This document shows positions 17,094 through 25,826 of a stretch of 64,000 bases of DNA, piece by piece. Position 1 is the stretch's first letter; each line of letters starts with the position of its first letter. The translations under genes and the position numbers were made by a program. This DNA is from Granulosicoccus sp964594905 (GTDB taxonomy: Bacteria > Pseudomonadota > Gammaproteobacteria > Granulosicoccales > Granulosicoccaceae), in the NCBI GenBank assembly GCA_964594905.1, contig CAZQOI010000002.1:57767-121766 (forward strand), written 5' to 3'. The notes under the pieces were generated by a model. It ran no database searches and was not told where the DNA came from. It was given only the letters and a program-made list of their open reading frames with translations.

Positions 17094-18086
17094 ATGACCA
17101 TACTGCACCGCTACTTGCATCGACTGAGTTTGACAGCAATTTCCCTGTCGCTGGCTGTCTCAACTGTTCAAGCCAGCGAATCAACGTTTAGTCAACGCAT
17201 CATTGATGGCCAACGTGTGCCTATCAGTACTTACCCATCGACTGTTGCATTGCTCGGTGCGCAAAACTTCACAGTGTTTGATCGGCAATTTTGTGCGGGA
17301 ACCGTGGTCGCTCCTCGGTGGATCATGACTGCAGCGCATTGCGTACACACAATCGACAATACAGTCACCCCAGCTGATCAAATTCTGGTACTTGAAGGGG
17401 CAACAGAGTTACGTGACACTAACGCAGGCACAGAGCACGTCGTGGTTAATGTCATTCCGCATCCGTCCTACGTCAGTCAAACAATTCCAGACTATAACAA
17501 CGACATTGCCTTACTTGAAGTGGCCACGGATCTCACGAGTCCGCCGGCGAGCTTGTTCACTGGTGACGCAGACAGGCTTGTTGGAGATTTTGCCTTCATT
17601 GTAGGCTGGGGTGCCGTCGAAATCGATGAGAATGACAGACGCCTCTTTCCCATCGATTTGCGTGCAGCTGCGGTGCCGTTTGTGTCACGCAGTGCTTGCA
17701 ATGCACCCGAGTCTTATCGCGGCTTGATTCAACCAACGATGTTTTGCGCAGGGTTTATAGAAGAAGGTGGTGCGGACACCTGTCAAGCTGATAGTGGCGG
17801 TCCTTTGTATGCCAATATCAACGGCGCGTTGGAACAGGTGGGTGTCACCAGTTTTGGTAATGGTTGTGGTGATCCGAACTTTCCAGGTGTGTACACACAC
17901 GTACCCAGTTTTTTACCTTGGTTAGCAAGCTTTGTTGGTGAGGACGTGCAAATTGCCGATAATGATCAGTCGACGCCACCCGAAGACGATCCTGGTTCAA
18001 CAGGCTTAAGCGGGGGTTCTGCAGGTGGTGGGGCTTCTTACGCGTTTCTGTTGTTGTTCGGCTTTGTGTTTTTGCGTCGCCGTTAA
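17094..18086 (+). CDS. Secreted trypsin-like serine protease with GlyGly-CTERM tail
   Basis: A 330-residue paralogue of the preceding protease. The ATG at 17094 gives a signal peptide (LSLTAISLSLAVSTVQA); the longer frame from 17007 does not. The activation site is R-IIDG near residue 37. Catalytic residues are H82, D137 and S234 (DTCQADSGGP), with D189-equivalent trypsin specificity. The residue just before the Asp-Ser pair is Ala where most S1 enzymes have the oxyanion-hole glycine 193. The C-terminus (GGSAGGGASYAFLLLFGFVFLRRR in outline: glycine-rich, hydrophobic, arginines) is a GlyGly-CTERM sorting signal, normally processed by rhombosortase for surface delivery. Its end is nine bases from the convergent phoU end. 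Confidence 0.86.
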   Translation: MTILHRYLHRLSLTAISLSLAVSTVQASESTFSQRIIDGQRVPISTYPSTVALLGAQNFTVFDRQFCAGTVVAPRWIMTAAHCVHTIDNTVTPADQILVLEGATELRDTNAGTEHVVVNVIPHPSYVSQTIPDYNNDIALLEVATDLTSPPASLFTGDADRLVGDFAFIVGWGAVEIDENDRRLFPIDLRAAAVPFVSRSACNAPESYRGLIQPTMFCAGFIEEGGADTCQADSGGPLYANINGALEQVGVTSFGNGCGDPNFPGVYTHVPSFLPWLASFVGEDVQIADNDQSTPPEDDPGSTGLSGGSAGGGASYAFLLLFGFVFLRRR

Positions 18087-18095
18087 TTCAGGTCG

Positions 18096-18809
18096 CTAAT
18101 CCAGAAATTCCTTTTTTATCTGGTCAAAAGATGTATGGCGGATGTCGCGCCCCTTGACCAGATAAATCACGTATTCACAGATATTCACCGAGTGATCGCC
18201 AATGCGTTCGAGTGCGCGGGCACACCAGGTTATCTTGAACAGGCGTGAAACCTGACGCGGATCTTCAACGAGGTGAGTCGAAAGCAGTCGCTCAAGTGTT
18301 TCGTACTCGCGGTTGACTTCGTTGTCACGTGAAGCGATCTCGATAGCGGCATCAACATCTAGCCTTGCAAAAGCATCCAGTGCATCACGCAGCATCTTAT
18401 TGACGAGTTCACCGAGATGACGTAGCTCCTTGCGATAGCTTGGTGCTTTTTCTTTTTCAGTTAATTCCTGAGTAAAGCGACCCAGTTTCTCGGCTTCGTC
18501 ACCGATACGTTCAAGGTCGGTAATTATCTTGATAACAGTCACGACCAGTCGGAGGTCACTGGCAGCTGGTTGTCGTCTGGCTAACACTTGCGTGCACTCT
18601 TCATCGATTTCGACTTCGAGTGCGTTGACTTCGTGGTCAGCGTGGGCCACTTCATTTGCAAGGTCGATATCCGCTTCGAGCAGTGCTCGCAATCCCTTAC
18701 TGACCTGCTGCTCAACGAGGCCACCCATGCTGAGTACCTTGTTACGAATGTCCTCTAGTTCAAGGTTGAACTGTTGAGAGATGTGTTGGTCGAGGTGCAG
18801 CTTGTCCAT
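18096..18809 (-). CDS. phoU: Phosphate signalling regulator PhoU
   Basis: PhoU links the Pst transporter to PhoR and holds the kinase in its off state when phosphate is plentiful. The 237-residue protein is an all-helical duplicated three-helix bundle with the metal-binding motifs EVNALEVEIDEECTQ and the second-repeat RDNEVNREYETLE; VVTVIKIITDLERIGDEAEKLGR and CARALERIGDHSVNICEYV are the paired E-R-I-G-D repeats. It is the last gene of the pst cluster, 60 bases after pstB, with a hairpin in the gap. Confidence 0.96.
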   Translation of the reverse strand: MDKLHLDQHISQQFNLELEDIRNKVLSMGGLVEQQVSKGLRALLEADIDLANEVAHADHEVNALEVEIDEECTQVLARRQPAASDLRLVVTVIKIITDLERIGDEAEKLGRFTQELTEKEKAPSYRKELRHLGELVNKMLRDALDAFARLDVDAAIEIASRDNEVNREYETLERLLSTHLVEDPRQVSRLFKITWCARALERIGDHSVNICEYVIYLVKGRDIRHTSFDQIKKEFLD

Positions 18810-18854
18810 GAAGATCCTGGCGGGTGCCTAGTTGCGTGCAAACTTAGCCGAAAC

Positions 18855-18875
18855 GGTTAGCCGACTCGGCTAGCC
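18855..18875 (-). repeat. Inverted repeat between pstB and phoU
   Basis: GGTTAGCCG and CGGCTAGCC form a hairpin with one mismatch and a three-base loop, overlapping the pstB stop codon. A third CGGCTA copy follows in the direction of transcription. There is no T-run, so it looks more like an mRNA stability or processing element than a terminator. Confidence 0.4.
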
Positions 18876-19754
18876 AAACCGGCCAGTGATGTAGTTTTCT
18901 GTCAGTTCGTGCTGTGGATTGGTAAACACATTGTTGGTATCGCCAACTTCAACAAGCTTGCCAAGGTGGAAATAAGCGGTACGTTGCGAGACTCGAGCCG
19001 CCTGTTGCATAGAGTGAGTCACTATGGCAATGGCGTAGTTTTGTCGTAGCTCATCAATCAGTTCTTCAATACGTGCGGTTGCTATTGGGTCAAGTGCTGA
19101 GCAGGGTTCGTCCATCAAAATAACTTCAGGGCTAACCGCTATGGTTCTTGCAATGCATAAACGTTGCTGCTGACCACCGGAAAGGCTGGTGCCTGGTGCA
19201 TCGAGGCGATCCTTGACTTCATCATATAAACCCGCTTTTTTCAAACTATCGATGACGACATCGTCGAGCTCGGCGCGGTTTGCAGCCAGACCGTGAATGC
19301 GCGGACCATAGGCAACGTTGTCGTAGATGCTCTTGGCAAACGGGTTAGGCTTTTGAAATACCATCCCAACGCGTGCGCGAAGTAATACCGGGTCAAGATC
19401 CTTTCCGTACAGGTCTTCGCCATCGAGTGACATTTCGCCTGTCACGCGGCAAGTTGGAATCGTGTCGTTCATGCGGTTAAGACAACGCAGGAACGTAGAT
19501 TTACCACAGCCTGACGGCCCGATCATCGCCACAACTTCGTTATTGCCGATATCGAGATCGACGTCGAAGATGGCCTGTTTTTCCCCATAGAACACATTGA
19601 CGTTGCGTGTCGTCATCTTCGGATCATCGACTGTGACCGTACCGACTGTCTCAGTCAGTTTCTCGAAGGCCTCTTCGGCAGCACTCTTTTCCACAATGGG
19701 CATCTGTCGGGTTGGGGGCTTGAGTATATCGTCTTGTAGGGTGGTGGTTACCAT
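18870..19754 (-). CDS. pstB: Phosphate ABC transporter ATP-binding protein PstB
   Basis: PstB is the ATPase of the high-affinity phosphate importer. The ATG at 19754 overlaps the pstA stop by seven bases (ATGGTAA) and gives 294 residues; an upstream in-frame start at 19877 lies inside pstA. Visible motifs are Walker A (GPSGCGKSTFLRCLNRMND), the Q-loop (GMVFQKPNPFAKSIYDN), the ABC signature (LSGGQQQRLCIARTIA), Walker B (VILMDEPCSALDP) and the H-loop (IAIVTHSMQQAARV). About 40 residues precede the ABC domain, somewhat more than in the 257-residue E. coli protein. Confidence 0.95.
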   Translation of the reverse strand: MVTTTLQDDILKPPTRQMPIVEKSAAEEAFEKLTETVGTVTVDDPKMTTRNVNVFYGEKQAIFDVDLDIGNNEVVAMIGPSGCGKSTFLRCLNRMNDTIPTCRVTGEMSLDGEDLYGKDLDPVLLRARVGMVFQKPNPFAKSIYDNVAYGPRIHGLAANRAELDDVVIDSLKKAGLYDEVKDRLDAPGTSLSGGQQQRLCIARTIAVSPEVILMDEPCSALDPIATARIEELIDELRQNYAIAIVTHSMQQAARVSQRTAYFHLGKLVEVGDTNNVFTNPQHELTENYITGRFG

Positions 19755-21028
19755 CGACGTTCGAACCTCTTTCGCAGAAACACTGCGATTGCGTTCATAA
19801 CAATAAGAAAAGCTAACAACACCATGATCGCGGCCGAGGTTTTCTCGGTAAAGGCGCGTTCTGGACTGTCGGCCCACAAGAACACCTGCACGGGTAGCGC
19901 CGTCGCCTGATCCATGACTGAAGTTGGAATATCCACGATAAAGGCAACCATACCGATCATCAGTAGCGGCGCTGTTTCGCCGAGTGCCTGGGCAAGGCCG
20001 ATGATTGTGCCGGTCAGGATACCTGGCATGGCAAGCGGCAAAACGTGGTGAAAAACCACCTGTAATGGGGACGCGCCAAGGCCACGTGCCGCTTCTCGAA
20101 TAGACGGCGGTACCGATTTCAAAGCTGCTCGGCTGGAGATGATGATGGTCGGCAAGGTCATCAGTGATAAAACGATGCCACCAACGATGGGCGCTGAGCG
20201 CGGTAGATGAAAGTAATTGATAAATACGGCAAGGCCCAAGAGACCGAACACGATTGATGGCACAGCCGCTAGATTGTTGATATTGACTTCGACAAAATCA
20301 GTCCAACGATTTTGCGGTGCAAATTCTTCAAGGTAAATGGCCGATGCGACAGCAACCGGAAACGACAAAAGAAACGTGATCAGCAAGGTAAAAGCAGAAC
20401 CGATCAAAGCGGCACGAATACCGGCAAGTTCCGGTTCTCGAGAGTCGCCATTTTTGAAAAAGGTTGTATTGAAGCGTACGTCTAGCGCGTCCGATTCTTT
20501 AAGTGTCTTTGTCCATTGGATTTGTTGATCACTCATGCGAGTCACAATGGAATCAGGGTCAGATAGATTGGCACCCGACTTTATGATTGCGCCAAGTTCG
20601 TCGTCGGCAGGCACCCAGAAGCTTTGGGTTGTGCCGATAAGTGCTGGATTGGCTGAAACCTCTGCAGCAATCTGGTACTCAGCACCAGTGCTCACTAATT
20701 GGTAAAGCGCTTTTTTCTCTTTGCGTTTTTTTGCCTCAGGAAAAAGTTCACGCATGGATTTCTTTATTACAGATCCATAGTCTGCTCTTCGCAATTCCTT
20801 GGCACTGGGGTTTTCTGAAAGACCCAATGTGTCAGCATCGAGTGCGACATCAATTTTCATGAAGGTCTGGGTGAAAGCAGGTGTACCTTTAATGACAATA
20901 CTGCCAATCAATAACACCAGAAAGCTCAGACTCGCGGCAATAGCGACGATGCCGTAAGCGCGAAAACGTTTTTCAGCGCGATAACGCCGCGCCAACGACT
21001 TCTTGACTTGGTCGGTAGTACTGCTCAT
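19748..21028 (-). CDS. pstA: Phosphate ABC transporter permease PstA
   Basis: One of the two membrane subunits of the phosphate importer. At 426 residues it is much longer than E. coli PstA (296). The extra part is a large periplasmic loop of about 150 residues between the first membrane span (IVAIAASLSFLVLLIGSIVI) and the permease core. The core has the EAA-type motif REAARGLGASPLQVVFHHVLP and GETAPLLMIGMV. This long form is known in Pseudomonas and Vibrio relatives. It overlaps pstC by four bases and pstB by seven, so the three genes are tightly coupled. Confidence 0.93.
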   Translation of the reverse strand: MSSTTDQVKKSLARRYRAEKRFRAYGIVAIAASLSFLVLLIGSIVIKGTPAFTQTFMKIDVALDADTLGLSENPSAKELRRADYGSVIKKSMRELFPEAKKRKEKKALYQLVSTGAEYQIAAEVSANPALIGTTQSFWVPADDELGAIIKSGANLSDPDSIVTRMSDQQIQWTKTLKESDALDVRFNTTFFKNGDSREPELAGIRAALIGSAFTLLITFLLSFPVAVASAIYLEEFAPQNRWTDFVEVNINNLAAVPSIVFGLLGLAVFINYFHLPRSAPIVGGIVLSLMTLPTIIISSRAALKSVPPSIREAARGLGASPLQVVFHHVLPLAMPGILTGTIIGLAQALGETAPLLMIGMVAFIVDIPTSVMDQATALPVQVFLWADSPERAFTEKTSAAIMVLLAFLIVMNAIAVFLRKRFERRW

Positions 21029-22410
21029 TCGTATTGCTCTCGATAGCGACGCACAACCTTGAGTGCAATGACGTTGAGTACCAGGGTCACTACAAACAGC
21101 ATTAAGCCTAATGCAAATGCTGCCAGTGTTTTTGCACTGTCGAACTCCTGATCGCCAGTCAACAAGGTAACAATCTGCACGGTGACTGTGGTGACCGCCT
21201 CAAGTGGGTTAGCGGTAAGGTTAGCTGCTAGACCCGCTGCCATGACAACGATCATGGTTTCGCCGATCGCGCGGGACACAGCCAGCAATACTCCGCCAAC
21301 AATGCCAGGTAGGGCCGCCGGAATAACAACGCTTTTGACGGTCTCGGATTGTGTTGCACCAAGTCCATAAGATCCATCGCGCATGGCTTGCGGCACCGCG
21401 GTGATGACATCGTCCGACAGTGACGAGACGAAAGGAATGATCATGATGCCCATAACAACGCCCGCTGCCAAAGCACTTTCTGATGACACGCTCAAACCGA
21501 TGCTTTCACCAAAATTTCTTATCGCTGGGGCCACTGTCAGTGCTGCGAAGAAACCGTAAACAACGGTAGGGATACCGGCGAGAATTTCTAGCAAAGGTTT
21601 AACGATGTTTCTCGTGGTTCTTGATGCGTATTCGGCTAGATAAATCGCTGACATCAGACCAAATGGTACTGCTACCACCATCGCAATGGCTGAGATCAGC
21701 AGGGTACCGACAAATAACGGTACTGCACCAAAGGCACCAGAAGAGCCAACCTGGTCGGCGCGAATGGCTGTTTGTGGGCTCCATTTGCTGCCCAAAACAA
21801 ATTCAAGAAACCCAACCTGCTGAAAGAAACGCATTGCTTCAAAAAAGACGGATAACACAATCCCAATGGTGGTCAGGATTGCCAGAGACGCGCAGGCGAT
21901 CAGAAAACCAAGCACGATTCGTTCGACAATTACTCTGGCTCGCGTGTTGGGTTTGATACGTTTGAGCGCGAGTGCCGCTCCTGCGCAGGCTGCTGCGAGC
22001 ACAAGAACTATAAGTGCATAAAGACTGGTTTGCCTTAGATCAGATAAACGTTGTGCGGCAAATTGTTTTTCAGGATCGCTGACTGCGGCTATATCACCAC
22101 TATTTAAAATATTGCCAAGCTCGTTGCGATAGAGTTCGACCGATTTATCGCCTGCTTGTTGAATGTTTAATGGTATCGCGTCGTTGAGTAAGTTATTGAC
22201 GGCAGTGGGTTCGATCAACTTCCAGACAACGATGATGGCGAGAGCAGGAAGGGCACACCACAGTGCCACCATCATGCCGTAGTGAGACGGCAGGGAGTGC
22301 ATATTACTGAGCCCCTGATTGCCGGCCACCGCAACGGCTTTGCGGCGACCGTACACAAAGCTCAGGAATGTGAGCGCAAGTGTTACAACAATCAGAGAGG
22401 TCAGAGTCAT
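21025..22410 (-). CDS. pstC: Phosphate ABC transporter permease PstC
   Basis: The second membrane subunit of the phosphate importer, 461 residues, again longer than the 319-residue E. coli protein because of an N-terminal region with two extra spans (LTSLIVVTLALTFLSFVYG and MVALWCALPALAIIVVW) and a soluble loop. The permease core includes YGFFAALTVAPAIRNFG, the EAA-type loop RDGSYGLGATQSETVKSVVIP and RAIGETMIVVMAAGL. It starts 10 bases after pstS and overlaps pstA by four bases. Confidence 0.93.
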   Translation of the reverse strand: MTLTSLIVVTLALTFLSFVYGRRKAVAVAGNQGLSNMHSLPSHYGMMVALWCALPALAIIVVWKLIEPTAVNNLLNDAIPLNIQQAGDKSVELYRNELGNILNSGDIAAVSDPEKQFAAQRLSDLRQTSLYALIVLVLAAACAGAALALKRIKPNTRARVIVERIVLGFLIACASLAILTTIGIVLSVFFEAMRFFQQVGFLEFVLGSKWSPQTAIRADQVGSSGAFGAVPLFVGTLLISAIAMVVAVPFGLMSAIYLAEYASRTTRNIVKPLLEILAGIPTVVYGFFAALTVAPAIRNFGESIGLSVSSESALAAGVVMGIMIIPFVSSLSDDVITAVPQAMRDGSYGLGATQSETVKSVVIPAALPGIVGGVLLAVSRAIGETMIVVMAAGLAANLTANPLEAVTTVTVQIVTLLTGDQEFDSAKTLAAFALGLMLFVVTLVLNVIALKVVRRYREQYE

Positions 22411-22420
22411 GTCAGTTGGA

Positions 22421-23458
22421 TCATTCGATCGATTTGAGAGACATCAGGCCTGAAACCTGATCTGCGATTTCGTCGCGCATATCTTCGCCGAGTGGAATCA
22501 TACCTTTGTCAGCAAGGTAGCCATCATCGCCCCACGCCTTTTCACTGGTGAATTCGGCAAGATATTCTTCGATACCGGGTATGGTGCCGATGTGCTGTGC
22601 TTTGACGTAGAAGTAAAGAGGACGTGAAATGCTGTAGTCGCCGTCGGCAATCGCATCGAAATCTGCTTCAAACCCATCAATGATTGAGCTCTGTACCTTG
22701 TCAGAATTCTGCTCAAGAAAACTGAAACCGAAGATACCAACTGCGTTCGGATTAGCTTCGAGTTTCTGTACGATCAGATTATCGTTTTCACCGGCTTCGA
22801 CATAAGCACCATCTTCACGAATCGTGTGACAAAGGGCTTTCATGTCGTCCTTGTCCATCGCTTTGATGAGGTCGATTTTTTTGCAACCACCTTCCATGGC
22901 CAGTTCGACGAAGGCGTCTCGCGTACCAGATGTTGGTGGCGGGCCAAGCACTTCGATCTTGATCGCGGGAAGATCGCTGTTAACGTCCTGCCATGTGTTG
23001 TAGGGGTTAGACACTAATGAGTCAGAACCATCCGGGTTTGGAACATCTTTAGCCAGTGCCATGAAAAGATCTGTGGTGCTCATTTCTAGTTGTTGGGCAT
23101 TGACGGAGTTCGCGACTGCAATACCATCAAACCCAATCAGTACCTCAATAACATCGGCAACTCCGTTGCTTTGACACATTTCAAACTCACTGGCCTTGAT
23201 GCGGCGAGAGGAATTTGTGATGTCGGGTGAATTGACACCTAAACCTGAACAGAAAAGCTTGAGTCCGCCACCGGAACCGGTTGATTCGATTTTTGGTGTC
23301 GCGAAATCCGTGGTCTTGCCAAAACGCTCGGCGACCACAGTGGCAAATGGGTAAACCGTCGATGATCCGACGATACTGATACTGTCACGTGCATGCGCCT
23401 GACTGACGATACCGGTCGCGAGCAACGCTGATGAAGCGACTACAAGTAACTTGTTCAT
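22421..23458 (-). CDS. pstS: Phosphate-binding periplasmic protein PstS
   Basis: PstS captures phosphate in the periplasm and delivers it to PstC/PstA. The 345-residue precursor has a signal peptide (LLVVASSALLATGIVSQAHA). Phosphate-contact motifs are visible: GSSTVYPFATVVAE near residue 31, ESTGSGGGLKLFCSGLG near 63 and NSSRRIKASEFEMC near 82, followed by PTSGTRDAFVELAM. It is the first gene of the pst unit and has a strong Pho box upstream, so it should be induced by phosphate starvation through PhoB. Confidence 0.95.
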   Translation of the reverse strand: MNKLLVVASSALLATGIVSQAHARDSISIVGSSTVYPFATVVAERFGKTTDFATPKIESTGSGGGLKLFCSGLGVNSPDITNSSRRIKASEFEMCQSNGVADVIEVLIGFDGIAVANSVNAQQLEMSTTDLFMALAKDVPNPDGSDSLVSNPYNTWQDVNSDLPAIKIEVLGPPPTSGTRDAFVELAMEGGCKKIDLIKAMDKDDMKALCHTIREDGAYVEAGENDNLIVQKLEANPNAVGIFGFSFLEQNSDKVQSSIIDGFEADFDAIADGDYSISRPLYFYVKAQHIGTIPGIEEYLAEFTSEKAWGDDGYLADKGMIPLGEDMRDEIADQVSGLMSLKSIE

Positions 23459-23514
23459 GAGTAATCTCTGAATAGATTGAGTGTAGGAAAAGAGTGTCTT
23501 TTCTAGACAGGGAA

Positions 23515-23520
23515 ATTATC
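23515..23520 (-). promoter_or_regulatory. -10 element of the pstS promoter
   Basis: On the minus strand GATAAT lies 10 bases after the second Pho box heptamer, where PhoB-activated promoters place their -10 element. It differs from TATAAT by one base. Confidence 0.65.
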
Positions 23521-23526
23521 GGGTTC

Positions 23527-23548
23527 GAATATGACAGGGATGTTACAG
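23527..23548 (-). promoter_or_regulatory. Pho box (PhoB binding site) before pstS
   Basis: On the minus strand, CTGTAAC-ATCC and CTGTCAT-ATTC form two direct 11-base units, matching the Pho box plan of heptamers CTGTCAT/CTGTAAC separated by four AT-rich bases. It starts about 70 bases before the pstS start codon and substitutes for a -35 element. Confidence 0.78.
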
Positions 23549-23572
23549 ATGAGGGTTTAGGGGTTATTTTGT

Positions 23573-24943
23573 CTATCGGTATGATGAAATTTGCGTGATA
23601 TTGCCGGTTTCGTGCGTTTTTGCCCTGTAGGCCGGGAATTCTATCGTGAAGATTGATCCCGTGCCTGGTGTGCTACTGATGTCCAATTGGCCACCATGGC
23701 GCTGCGCCGAGTGTTTGACGATGGCCAGCCCCAGCCCGGTTCCACCAGTATCGCGTGATCGGCCTTTGTCCACTCGGTAGAAGCGTTCACTTAATCGCGG
23801 CAGGTGATGGGCCTCGATGCCTGGTCCGTTATCCTCCACCGAGTAAATCGGGGCTCCATCCTCACGGCAATACCAGGCAACCTTGATAGTAGAGCCATCG
23901 CCACCGTATTTAACCGCATTGGTTAGAAGGTTAAGGCAGGCGCTATAGATTTCGTTTTCTGAGCCAAGCAAGTTCAGGGAGTCATCGATGTCGACTTCAA
24001 ACAGATGTTCGGGTTCGGATTTTTGCACTATCGAGACCATCGAGCCGATCATCGAGGCCATATTGATACTGTCGCCCTCGCTCTCTTCAAGCGGGTTACC
24101 TTCGAGTTTCGACAATGCCAGGAGATGATCGACTAACTGACGCATGCGATCTGACTGTGTTCGCACATCTTTCAGCGCGTTTGAAACTGAAGGATCATCA
24201 TGCTCCATTTCGTTGAGCATTTCGAGGTAACCCTGAATGACGGTTAAAGGTGTGCGCAATTCGTGGGATACATCACCTACAAACGCTTTACGCATTTCAC
24301 GAACTCTGACTCGCTGCGTTATATCACTGGCAATCAAAACCGTCATCCTCTTACCCGATGGTATGTATCGGACAGCCAGAGTCTTATCGCTGCCGTTCAG
24401 TTCATCGAGTTCAATTTCGCTTTGACCTTCAGCGTCATTTATAAATTCACGAAATTCAGGGACTCGAATAAGATTATCTATACGCTGTCCACGATCGCTT
24501 TCGGGATCGATGCCTAGCAGCTGGCGCGCTGCGGAATTGGCCCAACGAATTTGTTTCAGTTCATCGAGCACCACGGTTGCGTCTGGCATTTCCGACGCCA
24601 ATCCGTTGAACTGTGCCAGCGCATCTCGATAGCGTTTGTTTTGTTTGCGACTGTCTTTTCTCCCACGATGTACGTGGTGCACCATGGCTTCGGTCAGGCC
24701 GACGGCTGGTGGCACTTGCTTGACCTTGGCACCGGTTTCCAGCCAACGAACAATATGCGCCATGCGCACCATCAGCCAGCAGGTGAAACCGAACAGAAAC
24801 GCGACGGGTAGCAGGAGGGGGATTCCAATCAGCGCACCGACCATAAAGGCTACAAGCAGGCCTCCACCGAGCCACATCGCTTCTCTTTTCAAAGAGGCTG
24901 GCGGGTGCTTAATGGCGTTCGCTGCTTGGGTGACTTTGGCCAT
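23573..24943 (-). CDS. phoR: Phosphate regulon sensor histidine kinase PhoR
   Basis: PhoR phosphorylates PhoB when the Pst system signals phosphate shortage. The 456-residue protein has membrane spans at about residues 24-60 and a PAS domain at about 115-210 (DATVVLDELKQIRWANSAARQ). The HisKA helix has the phospho-acceptor H227 in DVSHELRTPLTVIQGYL. The ATPase domain shows NLLTNAVKYG, VEDNGPGI, RFYRVDKGRSRDTGGTGLGLAIVKH and GTGSIFTIEFPA. It lies 21 bases after phoB, in the same unit, and is followed by the pst genes. Confidence 0.95.
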   Translation of the reverse strand: MAKVTQAANAIKHPPASLKREAMWLGGGLLVAFMVGALIGIPLLLPVAFLFGFTCWLMVRMAHIVRWLETGAKVKQVPPAVGLTEAMVHHVHRGRKDSRKQNKRYRDALAQFNGLASEMPDATVVLDELKQIRWANSAARQLLGIDPESDRGQRIDNLIRVPEFREFINDAEGQSEIELDELNGSDKTLAVRYIPSGKRMTVLIASDITQRVRVREMRKAFVGDVSHELRTPLTVIQGYLEMLNEMEHDDPSVSNALKDVRTQSDRMRQLVDHLLALSKLEGNPLEESEGDSINMASMIGSMVSIVQKSEPEHLFEVDIDDSLNLLGSENEIYSACLNLLTNAVKYGGDGSTIKVAWYCREDGAPIYSVEDNGPGIEAHHLPRLSERFYRVDKGRSRDTGGTGLGLAIVKHSAQRHGGQLDISSTPGTGSIFTIEFPAYRAKTHETGNITQISSYR

Positions 24944-24964
24944 GGCCGCGATGGTACCCCATGT

Positions 24965-25690
24965 TTAGCTGTCGCTGGGGGGATCCAAAAGCCGGTAGCC
25001 GGCGCCGCGAATGGTGTCGATTAGGGTGTCTGCGCCAAATGGTTTCAGGCTCTTTCTGAGGCGCAGGATGTGGACATCGACGGTACGATCTTCAATAAAG
25101 GTTCCGGGGCCCCAAACGTTGTCCAGAAGCTGTGAGCGGGTGAATACACGATCGGGATTTTTCATCAAAAACGCGAGCAGTTTGAATTCTGTATGGCCGA
25201 GCGTGATTTCGGTCTGGTCGCCAGTGGACTGCCCATCGGTGCGTTGTGCGGTTACCCGGTGTGCACTGGTGTCCAGCGTCAGCGGCCCGCGGGTAATTCC
25301 CTCGTCGGTGGCAAAATTCTGGCTGCGCCTGAGCAGCGCTTTGATGCGGGAATGCAGTTCGCGTGGCGAAAATGGCTTGGTGACGTAATCATCAGCGCCG
25401 GCATCGAGCCCAGCGGTGACGTCGACTTCCTCTGTGCGAGCCGTCAGCATGACGATTGGCAGATTTTTAAAGCGATCATCGCGTCTGAGACTACGCACAA
25501 ACTCAAGACCGCTGGCACCCGGCAGCATCCAGTCAACCAAAGCTAGGTCGACAACCGTGTCCTTCATTAGACTGCGAGCTTCCTCAACCGACTCTGCCGT
25601 GTGTACTTCAAAGCCATGACGTTGCAACGCGAATCGCACCATGTCGCGTATTGCGGGTTCGTCCTCAATCGCAAGTATGCGGTCAGTCAT
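24965..25690 (-). CDS. phoB: Phosphate regulon response regulator PhoB
   Basis: PhoB is the transcription factor of the phosphate regulon. The receiver domain (residues 1-120) has acidic pocket E9/D10/E11, phospho-acceptor D53 in LVDWMLPGASG, T83 in MLTARTEE and K105 in DYVTKPFSPRELHSR. The C-terminal winged-helix domain includes LGHTEFKLLAFLMKNPDRVFTRSQLLDNVWG and RTVDVHILRLRKSL, matching the OmpR/PhoB class. The 241 residues are slightly longer than E. coli PhoB (229), mainly in the linker. A single CTGTCAT half-site precedes the gene, so autoregulation is possible but not proven. Confidence 0.95.
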   Translation of the reverse strand: MTDRILAIEDEPAIRDMVRFALQRHGFEVHTAESVEEARSLMKDTVVDLALVDWMLPGASGLEFVRSLRRDDRFKNLPIVMLTARTEEVDVTAGLDAGADDYVTKPFSPRELHSRIKALLRRSQNFATDEGITRGPLTLDTSAHRVTAQRTDGQSTGDQTEITLGHTEFKLLAFLMKNPDRVFTRSQLLDNVWGPGTFIEDRTVDVHILRLRKSLKPFGADTLIDTIRGAGYRLLDPPSDS

Positions 25691-25787
25691 TATTGGGAAC
25701 GCGTGTCGGCAGTAGATTCATTATTCTGACATTAGTACTTAAAAATGACAGCTGGATGAAAAAACAGATTAGATACCCGTAAATCGG

Positions 25788-25816
25788 TTGCGGCCTTAGT
25801 GTTAAGCGGCGACAAT
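25788..25816 (+). promoter_or_regulatory. Candidate sigma-70 promoter of the SRP RNA gene
   Basis: TTGCGG (25788-25793) and GACAAT (25811-25816) are separated by 17 bases and lie about 10 bases before the predicted 5' end of the SRP RNA. Each hexamer keeps the most important bases of its consensus. Confidence 0.55.
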
Positions 25817-25826
25817 AGACGGGTTA

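Noticed and set aside
25691..25787. Pho box before phoB
   Set aside because: One good CTGTCAT half-site exists, but the second copy is absent at the required 11-base spacing.
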